NCBI GenBank assembly: GCA_030847615.1
Contig: JAUMIR010000005.1
Coordinates: 106,359,116 to 106,423,115 of the forward strand
Length of the DNA: 64,000 bases
Direction: 5' to 3'
Source: Gambelia wislizenii
Lineage: Eukaryota; Chordata; Lepidosauria; Squamata; Crotaphytidae
Both the position numbers and the translations under genes were made by a program. Of this stretch, positions 35,901 through 49,440 are shown piece after piece; the first letter of the stretch is position 1; each line of letters opens with the position of its first letter. The notes under the pieces are model-generated. The model did not search any database. It was not told the DNA's origin and saw nothing but the letters and a program-made list of their open reading frames with translations.

Positions 35901-38900
35901 ATAAAGTTAAGCATTTGCAAGTCATTTAAAAAAAATCTTTGTGTGTAGCCAGGGCCTTGTGTACATTATAATAGGTGAAATTTTTGGAATATGTATGCAT
36001 TGTTTAAATCAAGTAGAATTTTTTTCTGAACTCGATAATGTTGAACAACTAGTCAGCTTCTAGCTAAAAGGGGAGAAAAGCAATAGAGAAAAGCAAAGCA
36101 AAAAAAATTGGGGGGCCCTGAGCTTCAGATAAGTCATTAGACAATTATCCATTTTTAATAGATGTAAGAAATAGAAACATTTTAAAAAATGAAAACAGAT
36201 AGGTTTTCATGGTGTGTTTTTTTCCCGGGCTGTGAGGCCATGTTCTGGAAGAGTTTATTCCTGATGTTTTGCCTGCATCTGTGGCTGGCTGATGCAGATG
36301 GAACATCAGGAATAAACTCTTCCAGAACACGGCCTCACAACCTAGGGGGAAAAAAACCCATGAAAACCAATGGATGTTGGCCATGAAAGCCTTTGACTTC
36401 ACATTGAAAACAGATATTCAGGATGCTGACTTTCATATGCAGTAAGAAATTCTGATGTTCTTCGCTTGTATGCTCTACATTCAACTATGTCGTGCCCACA
36501 ATATCTGTCTGTCACACAGCTTACTAAACTCATTTCTGCTTGATCTAGCCATGTGCAGACATACTTTTTTTTGTAATTCCTTTCACTGGCAGCCCTCACT
36601 CATAAACCATCTCAAAAAGCCCTCCAAACCCAATGGGTACTCAGAACTACATCATGAAGTGAAAGAAGCTTCTGCTTGAAGGAAATGTTGGCCACAACCC
36701 ATCTTCGAAACAAACACACACTTCTAGTAAATTTCAGTATCTTCAGATAATGCTCCCCACCCTGTGAGTAAACATCTAAACCTACATTTAATTTATCAAT
36801 ACATACATCAATTTAAAAAAAAATCCACCTAGAAAAAAACAATAAGCTGCATTGGAAAAAATACCAAATTCATGACATTTGACCTAAAAAACCCCACAAG
36901 GAAATCAGTCTATTAACAACTTTAATCTTCTAGAATTATAAGCAAGAGAAACAGTGCCATCTAGAGTACAAAAGAAAAATTGAAAGAGCCATTAAGGAGA
37001 GTGACCACCATTTTCTTTCAAGCTGTGAAATTTTAGTGAAGGACTTGAAAATTTGTTGCTGGATTGCAGACGTTGTTACATTGCAAATCCCATCATACCA
37101 CAACAATTGGCAATGGTGGCTAGGGCTGATGGGAGTTCTATTCCAGCAATATCTGAAAAGTCATAAATTGCCCTACATAAATTTAACGTCCGCTGGCAGT
37201 TTAAGTAGTACCAATCAGATTAAGAGCAGGAAGCGGTGCCAGAGGGTATACCTAGTAATGGTGACATCTCCTACTGAGGTCCACAAAAGTATTAAAATGT
37301 GTGTCTCAAATGAGACTGCTAAAAGGAGATTTCGAAAATTGATTGAGAACTATTTACCCTTCCTTTTCTACAAATGTAGTTTTTTTTGTTGGGGGGGGGC
37401 TTTTGTTAATGTCTTTGCTGGAAACCAATGGTGGAATTCAAAAGTTACTGCAAGCATTGCTAAGGGCTTATATGAACTGTGCAAGTCTTTCCATATTTCG
37501 ATTGAAATACCAGGCAATTTTCATTCTCCCTTATGGGAAGGTACTCTAAAGAGATTATCACACTACACTGTTATAGCACTATTATTCCACTTTAATTGCT
37601 CTGGCTGCCTCCTGTGGCAGCCTGGGATTTGCAGTTTAGGTAGGGGTGTTTAGAACTCTCAGCCAGGGAGCTCTTAGGTCTCACAAAACTACAAACCCCA
37701 GAATCCCACAGGAGTCAGCCATAGCAGTTAAAGTGGAATAATAGCGCTATAACAGTGTAGTGTGATAAAGTCGTATATACTGTGTTCAGTTTTGTTGACA
37801 TTTTTTTCCAGAGAGGGAGCAAACACTAGAGTATACAAAGTTCAGCTGTACTGTAAATGTATGTGAAGGCAAGTATGATACTGGTAAATTTATTATGACC
37901 CTTTTTTGATAACCACTAACATGTTATTGTCTTTTTATCTCCTACTGCACACAAAGTAGATGCTTTTATAGAACTGTCACCATGATTTCAAGATCTCTCT
38001 CTTAAACAGCTGTAGTCATTCCATGTCACAGCATGCCATATCTAATGTTTAATTTTTTTTAATTCAATGGGCATCACTTTACACTTACTTAGGTTGAATT
38101 TCATATGCTATATTCTTGTTCTTTTATTTGGCATATTTTGAATTGCAACTCTCACAATACCATAACCTCTGGCCATGATGGATAGGGCTGATGAGAGACA
38201 CAATAATTACTAGAAACTAGATTGCCAGAAACAAGTGAAAATTGTATGTTTTTAGGACTCTTCTTCAAAACAAAGCACACCCTCACTCGGGTAAGGTATT
38301 CCTAATTCAGATAGAAAACTGAATTTTGGGACACACAATGACTCCTAGATGTGTCTGAAAGTAGGACAACATAGCAATCAAAACTTGGGACATGAGGTTT
38401 ACCTCCTAATACAAGTCAGCATTCTAGCATATAGTTAGCCAAGCGTAACACTGAATGAGAAGTTGGAGAATATGCATTCCATTTTCTCTTGGGATTTGGT
38501 TTGGTGGGAGGAGGATGTCCCATGCAGCAGCTAGAAACTTTGACCTGCTTCTCAAAAAGAAAAAAGAAAAAAAGGATCTAATGGTATCTTGCCTATATTG
38601 CATCAGATTGCGGCTGGTGGGGGTCACATCACTGATCCATTTTTAAAAGAAAATCCCGTGCATGTAGAAAAATGGGATGTGGGTGAGAAAACTAACCTAG
38701 ATTTCTTCTCTTTGAGCTGGCAATTCCCCGGGAACAAAAAAAATTAAAAAAAATAGATGTTTGCATGGAAGACCATTCTGACATGGTGCAAATGCAGGTT
38801 TGCCATGTCATATGCTATTGGTAAAAATGGAGCAAGACAACTGAGGCTATTTCACACTACACAATTATAGCACTATGATTCCACTCTAAATGTCATGGCT

Positions 38901-41900
38901 TCATCCTATGGAATTCTGGGATTTGCAGCTTTGGATGGGATATTTAGAATTCTTAGCCAGAGAGCTCTACTGTCTCACCAAACTACAAAACCCAGGATTA
39001 CATAGGATGAATCATGGCAGTTAAGTGGAATCATAGTGCTATAATTTTCAAGTCTGAAAGGGACCCTATACTTGTGGGATGCAAGAGAAATGATGGAGAG
39101 GGTAGGGAAAGCGTCTATTGGAACGTTGAGAAGATAAGCATAACTCTGACATCCTTTCCAATGGGTATTTCCTGAGTAAGGAATTATGCTTCTAGGGCTT
39201 GCCTACATGGGCAATTTACTCCATCTTGTCCCCATCTTAAAGCCCTGCAGTCCTGATGATGAAGGGCTTTTGTCCCGTTCTACCCCTGGCCAGTCCTCAC
39301 CACCCCTGGGGCAGATTCAGGGGAAGATGGGGGAAGACGAGGTGGGGCCCTTTACCACGTTCCAAAATCATATCTGCTTTAATCCTTTCCCACCAGGAAG
39401 AAATGGATTTGGCCATATGTGTCTGCAGACCTGTCACTTCAGCTGGTGGTCTGCCTCACTCTCTTTGAAGCAGGAAGGAGTCCTGCAGCATGTGACCGAG
39501 GCTGGTCACATGCAGGGGTCCTAGGTGACATGTTGCGTGGTGGCTTCCTTGCTTCTGGGAGGTGAAACATCAATGACTCTGAAACTCAACCACCTGCTTC
39601 ATGATAAAAGAGGAAGCAGAGTAATCTACATATTAGATTGTAAGTGAACTGTTTTGTTGTTCTTGTAAAGCACCATGTACAATGTTGGTGCTATATAAAT
39701 CAAAGATAATAATATTAATTAACTATACATCTACCCTGGTGGTGCAGTGGTTAAATGCCAGTACTGCAAACCACAACATTAAGAGTTCAATCCCAGAGGG
39801 CTCCAAGGTTGACTCAGCCTTCCATCCTTCCGTAGGTCGGTAAAATGAGTACCCAGCTTGTTGGGGGCAATTAGCTAAACACATTGTAAACCGCTGAGGG
39901 AGTGCTTTGGCACTGGTAAGTGATATAGAAATATCAATGCTATTGCTATTGCTGTCCTCTGGAAATACAAGACTCTGTCACTCATCTGAGCTATAAAACA
40001 AAAAGGTAGACCAGTACTTCATGTACAGCATAGATAAGGAAGTTTCTTTATCTAAAGACAGTCTTTACCATCATGCCAGCTGGTAGAATCACATCCTTTT
40101 TGTGGTGTTGCTACTCTTAGAAATATCTGTTGTCTCCATGAATGCCGACGAGTTCTTACAGGACTTTCATGGAAAGAATCTGCTTCACTTGACTTGGGCT
40201 TGTAGTCACTAAAATCAGAAGTATGGAAAATTTTATCTCAATCAAAGGCAATGAATAAACAAATATTCATAGTAACAGACTGCACACATGTATCCGCATT
40301 CTTTAATTAATCAACAGGGCCCTTGAGAGATGCTACTGTTGTTGTTACATGCTTTCAAATTGACTCTAACTTATGGCTGTACAGTATTCATGTGAAAATC
40401 ATTCACTAGTAATGCCCTGGTATTGGTGTCCTTTCACCCAGACTCTCTAGGACAAAAGCAGCCTCTGTAACCTACATCATCACAGACAGAAAATCAAGGT
40501 CTGGAAGCAAGAAGTAGTATGAGCCTCTTAGGGTGCATCTATACTGTAAAAATAATGCAGTTTGACACCACTTTAAGTTCTGTAGCTCCATCCTATGGGA
40601 CCATGGAATGTATAGCTTTACAAGGTATTTAGCCCTTTTCTGCCAAAGAGTGCTGGTGCCTCACAAAACTACAAATCCCAGGCTTCTGCAGGATGGAGCC
40701 ATGGCAGTTAAAGTGGCGTAAACTGCATTGTTTCTACAGTGTAGAAGTGGGCTTTAGAAAAGATGGTGGGCTTTTCTTTAAATTTTGTCTTCTTGCAGGC
40801 TCATTTTACACATAAATCATATTTCAGTTTTTATGTGAAAACAGCTACCAGGGTAACTTACCTCTCCGTCCTTTACTCTTCAAATGAAGTAAGATAATAT
40901 TATGAAGCCCTGAAAACTTTTGTAGACTGTACATTTGGCCACAAGTAAATTTGCCCTGTCGTTGTTGCTATGTACCTTCAAGTCATTTCCAACGTATGGT
41001 GACCCTAAGGTGACCCTATCGCAGGGTTTTCTGAGGTGGAGAAAGTGTGACTTGCCCAAGGTAATCCACTAGGTTTCCATGGCCAAGTGGGGATCTGAAC
41101 CCTGGTCTCCAGAGTTGTTGTCCAACATTCAAACTACTATGCCACGCTGGCTCATATTTGCCTACATCCTTCCAAATAGTTAGCAACAGTGTGCATTTCC
41201 TATATCAGCCTCTTTTATGCTGATCTGAATGTTTTCCATTAAATCAATGCCACTGGCATTTTGCTAAACTTCATTCTGTCTTCTCTCTAGTTTCCAATTG
41301 CAGTTTTGTACTTTCTGTTGGTCATATTCTGCACCGAACTACATGCTCAATTTAATCACCGTTTTCAAACATGAGCTTGATGCCATCATTTTTACTCTGA
41401 AGGAAAAGTAGCCACCAGACCCTGATCTGGCACTATGCTCCCATCCAAATGAGGACTTCACACTGGTTTCCTGCTCTAAATCCCCAGGGAATATTTGTCA
41501 TCAGAGGTATTTTCTAAAAACAGCACCTTCAGTGTCAAAGAGCAAAGGGATGTGTGTGAAAGATTGTAAGTGATTTGTGAGCATGGCAAAAGACCCATGG
41601 CTGCTTTTCTTTCAAAATAAAGGCAGCTACATTCATCTTGCTTCTTTGTTTTCTATATAATGATCAATGAAACTTACATTTTGACCTTTTGGGAGATATT
41701 CAGAATCTACAACAGGTAAGGAGAGGTTCTTCCAAATATGAGATATTACAAGTTTGATCTTCGAGCTAATTTCGACTCACACACAGTCCTAACAGAAAGC
41801 TATTTAATGATGTCTATCACTCATACAATCACCATTACCACTACAATGACCATTCCTACATAAACTGTGAAAGCTGAATGATTCATGGTTTTCACATTGT

Positions 41901-44900
41901 CAATATTGTTTATAGATATAAATATAGTAAAACTGAAGTACAACAGCTCTGACCTTTAATAAAATTCCTATTGTCATCCCCCTAGCTATATCTGACCAAT
42001 AATAATTCCAACTGAAGGTTAATTTATCATATTATGAGACAATGTTTTCAAACCATAGGTTTTTCAGCTGCAGGAAGAGAACCCTACCTTTTTGTGTTCC
42101 TAAAGTCAGAGGTGTTATTTTCATCTACAGGAGCCAGAAATTTTAAGAAGTTTGGCACAGAAGAGGAAGAGTGAAGCTTTTTCCGTAGAGTAGAACGGTA
42201 GGAGGTGCTGAGTGCAGTTGAAAAGGGGCAGTTCAGAATGAGGGAATATAAGGATGCCAAGTAAAATTAAAAACACAAAACACAAAAGAGTCAGTGTCAA
42301 ACCAGGAAGGGAATAACACTTGTAGGAATTAAAACAAATAACAAAAACAAAACAGATGAGGGGAAAAAATTCAAAGACCCCCCCCCAAAACAATATATGA
42401 ATATATACATTTGTATGAGGAGGTGCTGAAAAGTTCTTGGCCTGACTTACTTTCCAAAATATGAGCGTAATGTTGTCACTTTAGCTCGAAAGAGTATTCT
42501 TTTGTATTGCAAACTGCTCATTTGTAGGTTTGTAGCTCTAATTTCTGGATTTTCTCAGATCATTGATAGAACCATGTCAACAAAAAGTGTGGAAGTCATG
42601 AAGTTCCTGCTCCTGCAGGGAAAAACTCCAAAGGAAATCCATGAGTGTATGATGCAAACATGGAGTGACAAGTGCCCATCATACTCAACTATGAAGAAGT
42701 GGTGTGCTAACTTTCAGCATGGAGATTTTGAGACCAAAGGTGCAGCAAGGTCGGGGAGGCTTTCAACAGGGTCAACTCCTGAAGCTAAAACAATTGCTGA
42801 GGCACTAAAGATATCCAGGGAATGCACTGGGTTTGTAAATTCATGAAAGTTGGCTATGCAGATGTCAGCCAAGTGGTGCTGAAATGTTTGAATGCTGACG
42901 AGAAACAAAATCGAATGGATAACTCCAAGTTGATTTTGTAGCATTTTGAGCAATCTAGTGATATTTTTTTGGAACAACTTGTCACTGTTGATGAAACATG
43001 GTTACATCACTATGATCCAGAGACAAAGCAATAGTCCTTGCAGTGGTGGCACTCAGGTTCTGTGCGGCCAAAAAATTCAAGACTCAAAAGTCACCCAGAA
43101 AGGTCATGGCCACAGTTTTTTGGGATAAGGAAGGTATTTTGATCAATGACTATCTTCAGAAGGGCCAAACAGTAATGCAGAATACTACTCTAACATGCTG
43201 TGCCAATTTGAGGAGGCATTGAAGGAAAAACAGCGAGGAAAGCTGTGGAAAGGTTTTCACCTTTTGCAGGACAATGCACCGTCCACACTATTCACCATAT
43301 CTTGCTCCATCTATCTGACTATTTCCTGTCTCCAAACCTTAAAAAGAGTTTGAAAGGAAGGGAATTTTCAAATGATTCAGAGGTGATGGCAGCAGCAGAG
43401 CAGTATTTCAGTGATCAGATATCAGAAAAAAATTTTTTGGAAGCGTTAAAGAAACTTGAGAAATGATGTGCCAAGTGCATCTAACTTTGGGGTGAATATA
43501 TGGAATAGCATTAAGTTTCATGGCTCTAGGTCATACCCTTCTTGATCAGGCCAAGAACTTTTCAGCAGTTCCTCATAGGTTGGCTCTCTGAAGTTTGTTC
43601 CAAATTCACAAAGAATACAAAACGTATCACTCTGGCTTTTGAAATCTATCTGAGGGAGTGGTAATAGGAAACTAAGGCAAAACACTTGGATCTTCATCCT
43701 CACTTGGAAAGGAGTGAGGCAGGACTTCTTCCTTTTAAATTGGCCCTATGCAATGATGGAATTAAAATGCAGCAGGGATATCTCTACACCATCTCTTTTG
43801 TAGTATAATGGCCTTTTTGGATTAACACTATCAAATGAAGCATGCTTTGGCTGGATTCAAACAATTATTTTCAAGTAGCAAGATGGCACTGAATAAAAGC
43901 ATTTTAGTTTTTCTCTTCTCCTAGTTGCATGGTGAAATGCTTCACTAGGTGCAACATTACCTCTCTACCTCCTTTCCAAAGTTTTGCAGTAACACAATAA
44001 ACCAGGATCTGCACATGTGATGAAACCAGCACAAGAACATTTCAACATGTATCTTGGAATGTCTGGGAGGACTCACATTTCTCAAGCTGTGACTCTTCTA
44101 TTTTTAATTAATTTTTTAAAAATATTTTTGGGGTACTCTGGGAGTGGCTTCAGGGGCCACATTTTGGGTTCTATGGGGCACATGCAGCCCATGAGCTGGA
44201 ATCTGCCCACCCCACTGTAAGATCTGATTCTTACTTTTACAGAAAAAGAATAGCTTCAAATGATAGCATATGCATGCAAGAGGGGAAAGTATGATGACAA
44301 CCCAATGTGTTCTCTGTTTGCACACATGTATATTTCACTGCACATACACATAACAATAAGTACAGGGAAGTGTTTTCCATGTAGTACAAGGGTCACATTT
44401 CAAGTGGATGCAAGTTTCATAATGTGAATAAAACATTGGCTTCATTCAGACATATTCCTTGTTCCTCTAAAAAAAAAACAACCCCACATCTTGGAAGGAT
44501 CATTTGTTAGTTAGTCATCATTGGTTTGTTAGTCATGGGAAACTGTGATTTGATGAACTAGTATTCCAGTAAACCAAGTATAAAAATTGAGAAAAGAGGA
44601 GAAAATATGTTCATCACAACTCATTCTTAATCCTCCAAACCATGGTTTGGAGAACATGGGATGCTACCAGTTAGGGTATTGCCCTGCTTCAATCATGAAT
44701 TTTTATTGGAGGTTCAGATATCACTGTAACTTTCCAGGGTTGTTTCATTACTTCTTCCATCTTTCCTCTTGCCACAAAAATAATCAAAAGGGATCAGAAG
44801 GACTAGCTGCAATAATCTATTTTCACTGCCATTGCTTGGAGCCTTCTGTCTGGAAGTACTCAAGAACATCTAAATAAGGTCACTATTTTGATGGAAATTA

Positions 44901-47900
44901 GCCATATTTGAAACCTTTCTTAGTAACTGGAAGAGCTACAGTTTTTATTAAATTAAGGGGTATATATGTAATCAGTCACAAGGATTAGGTCATATGGGAA
45001 GCTAATAGAAAAGAAATTCAAATAGAAAACAGGAGACTGTATGTCAAAAATGCCCTGCTGTTAGTTGGCCAGGGCAGTGGAGGAAATGGGGAAAGCAATC
45101 TAAATGTAAGTGGGAAAGGGAATATGAACTGCATAGTCCATGCTTCCCCCTCCCTGCAACTGATCCTCCCTTACTGTTTCTCTTTTATTGGGCAATGGGT
45201 AGTTTTTCTATCTTAAAATGCTCACCAGGCTTGTATAAAACCATGAACCACAGTGAAGATTTAATGCAATTGGCACTTTTTTCCTGTTGTCTTTTTAGAT
45301 GACACAATGTAGTGGAGTGGCAGGCTAGTGTGCTTTTTTCTGCAGGTTGATAATTTGTATAGTCTTACCTTCATTTACCTTTGCATTGTATAAGGATAAA
45401 TTCCTAAAGATATAAGCTTATAAACGGATACATTGCCAAGCATAGACAAATGCCATTCATCACGTCTCTCACCTCTTTGGCAAAATACGCTTGGTTTGTT
45501 CTCCACTTGAATTAGACCTAAGATGTTTTAAGAAATTGGGTGAGGAGGCCGAGGGCTTAAGATGAGCTGGAGGAGGAGAAGGAGGAGGTGCTGGTATTGA
45601 CTGATCAGCAGAAGTGTTAGAGCTGCTGGCAGATGTGTTCATATTTTATGGAGAAGGATCCCACAGGGATGGTTAAGAAAAAAGGGAAGGGGGTGAAAAA
45701 GACATGTGAAAAATCAACCAAAAGGGCACAGTTAAAATAAGTTAAGAAAAGATTGCTGCCTTTGTATTAAGAGTGCCACATATACATTACAGGTACAAAG
45801 ACCACAGGAACATATGAACCAGTTTACTCAGCATGACTAAAAAAATTCTTTCCTCTTCCCCTACAAATTATTAGCAGGTGTAATTCAGAACAAGATCATA
45901 AATAAGCTTCTCCACATATAGTAAGTTGAGATAAAAAAAACCCCCCAAAACCGTTGAAAAGACATCCTGGACATGTCTTTTTAGAAAACTTTAACTGAGC
46001 AAGCAGCACCAAACTGAAAATTGTGGCTAAATATGATCAACAAACAATATGCAAGTCCAAAGCTGTGATGCTAAAGATCTCTAGAAATCAACAAGGTTCA
46101 AAGAAAGAGCAAGGAAACCTAGGTTATGCAATTTATCTCTTTCACTCTTTCTCCTCTTTCTGCCAGTGACCATTAATTTTCAGGAAGGTACTATTTCCTT
46201 GTGCATGTAGAACAGTAATACTGATTCCGTTTCAACTACAGTTTCTAACACTGTAGGTTCTATAAAGAGCATTTGCAATGAAACAATAGAGTGTTTCAGG
46301 CAAAGCACTAGTAATAACTTGTTGGGGAGAGGGGCTTAAAAAAGATGAAGGGTAGAATTCCAGTAGGTTAGAAGGAATCCACGGCTGCACACACAAATAC
46401 TTAGAAATGAACATATGAAGAGGAACAGGAAATGAAGTGGTAGAAGAAGAATATGAAAAGGAAGTTTTAATACAAACAAACAGACTCCAGTCAAATAGTG
46501 TAATGAGGCCTACAAAGCAGGTAAAGAAAAGTTATGATTTCTGACCTGACAGCTTTTAAATTCACTCCCTACTTTGCTATTTAGCCTTCTTTTCTGTGGG
46601 CATTACTCAAAGACCTAACTACCCATTCACTTCTTGGACAGGAAATCTTGCACACATATTTTGGTCGCATGCATCCCTTCCCCACTCCCAACCCCAAGAA
46701 CAGAATAACACCAACAAGTACAGAAGTCTATATATGAATTCTACCCTTTCAGTCATGGACCATTATATGAGTACTTCTCTAGTCTAAGAGCTGACTCTAT
46801 GGTTCCCACTAACTGAGGGAACTGTTCTCCAAAACCACAAGTGACTGGGTGCTTCTTCCCATGCCTAGTCAAATATCAGAAATTTCATTTCAAAATGATG
46901 CTAACATGAGAAATATAGTTTGTGATGCTGTCTGAGAATTTTAAAATTTAAGCCATGCTATGGTTACCTATGTTTATACTTATTGAAAGAGGACATTCCT
47001 TTCCCTAAGATGGACATAACTTAAATCATTTCCCCCAAACTTCTCCCAGATAGTACCCTGCTTTAAACTTAGCCTTACCTTTGCTGGTGAGGAGTCTCTG
47101 TACCCACAGAATGATACCTCATAAGTTTCCTTTGGGGGACTGATGGAGATGCTTCAGCAGGTTGTGAACAGTCTTGGCTTTCAGTTGGAACATGGGTCAG
47201 GGTATTTGCTCGCCGTCGAAAGCCCTGATAAGCTGTTTTTGTAGGCTGTTCAGTACATGGGCTGTCTGACTCAGCTGAGACATTGTTTACTGATCCATTT
47301 GCCTTCAGAGGACTATCTGTGGGAAGGAGGTCTTCTCCCTCACACACAGACGTTTCCTGTCAATGTAAAAAAGAAAACATAAATGATATAACTTAACAAA
47401 ACATACATGATATAAAAGCAGTTACTTTAAACTTCACCGCCTGTTTGATTTAATCCTGAAGCAAACATTTTATTTAGCTATCTATTGTGTATATTTCTGG
47501 TTTCATGGATTTTAACCATTACGCCACATTTCCCTTATGTCCTCAACACAGAAAGTAACAAAAATGATGTACAGGTCACCCCCTGTATCCATGGAGGAAA
47601 TATTCATGGTTTCAGTTATCCAAGGGACACTAAATAAGAGACACATACGATAGAGTTGTGCTGGAAAATGCCTAGAGAGGTGTCCTCTCTAGGAATTGCT
47701 AGGTCCTCCAATGCAACTCTATGGTATGTTTGTGCAGGAAGTTGTTTATTTTCATAGGGTTTGCTATTACCCATGGTTTCACTTATACGCAGTAAGTCCA
47801 GGAATGTACCCCGTGCGGATACTGGGGGAGGGGGCGCAACCTGTAGTACACTGAGCCAGCATCTAGTGACTATGCTGCACCTGGAAGCAAAACACTACCT

Positions 47901-49377
47901 AGTTATTTTTGCTTGGGAAGTCAAGAAGTATTTACCCCAAATCCATTATTCTTTAAAACTCTATTCTTATTCTTGAATTTATCTTGTAATAGAATCATAA
48001 GCTTATCTGACACATGAACTGAACCATGATGCAGGAAAATGCAAGCAAAACTATATATCTGATTTGGGAGCGGGAGGAAACCAGGATAGTTAAAGCAGAA
48101 AACTACAGTCTTGGATCCCATGTATTTAAATCTATGTCACAGAATTATTTATTACAAGGATGTCATCAATTATGAGTATGTTAAACTGGCTGTTCATAAT
48201 GACTTAGAATCCTACCAAGATTGTTGAGGTTTTTGTTTTTGTTTTTTAAATTAGAAAAGAGAGTACAGTATATTTCTTTCAGAAAACTGATATGCCAGAA
48301 CCTACAGAGATAATGTGTGGATAGCAGGTGGTCTACTTAAAACAGTTTATGGGCCAATAATATCTTAGGCTTATCACGAAGTTTATGATACATCAAATAA
48401 AATCTCTTTAATAATTCAGGGAGGGACATTGGTAGTGACCTTTATTATAGGAAATAACATAACAAGAGTGCAAAATATACTATTTCTTTTTCTGTTTCTG
48501 CTTTATTTTGTACTTACTTTGCTTGTTGTACTAGATAAGGAGCTCTCTAAATCAACACTTCCAGAACATTCCAGCTGGCTTCTGCTTTTATTTCCCTAAC
48601 AGGAAAATTATTACGTGAGAAAGACGTGTATTAAAATCTGTAAATTATTCACACTTCTATTCACCACAGTAATGTTGAAGAAATAATTAAATTCCAAAGA
48701 GTCTCACTGTACTGAAGTCATCATTCAATTTAATTTCCTAAGTGAACTAAGAATAGCTACTTTGCACGAGAAGCAATAATCTCCTTCAGGAAGGTCACTC
48801 ACACTGACATTTGAAAGCAACTTGGACACTAACAAAACATGACCATCTGATTGTAATTTAATAGGGTCTCCTTCTGCTTAATTATATACATGATAAATAG
48901 ATTCCTTCCTCCGTTGAGAAATTTCAGATCAGTGGTTGAACACTTGCAATATGATCTGAAATTATTTAATTTATCATCACAATCAGCATATTTTGAATTA
49001 CAAAGATAGTATTTCTGAATAAAACAAAACTAGGAAGTAAACAGATTAGTTCCTCAGAATTCTTATGTTACTTGCATCAGATAAAAGCCCAAACAAGTTC
49101 TGATACTTCATAGAGAACATACTTACAGTGTGCAGCATCAGACAAAGAAATACCACAAGCCAGACCTAGAACACCTGCATTATAGCTAATTGGTAATCAG
49201 AGCTTATGTTTTTGAACACCTATAAAATAGAGGCTTTGTCAGCCATTTCAAGCATTTCTACCCATTTCCCCACTGGTATTTGTTCCCGATGCAACACAAA
49301 CAATTCAAAGCAAACAATACATCCAATTTAAAATAAAATGCAAATATTCACACTAGTGGATTGCAGATCAGTCAAGA

Positions 49378-49440
<63 letters not shown>

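Noticed and set aside
37036..37653. Longest open frame in the window (205 codons, plus strand)
   Set aside because: Its ends overlap two MITE fragments (37065-37165 and 37557-37767), it runs antisense in a TBC1D1 intron, and the translation has no recognisable domain. It is most likely chance openness.
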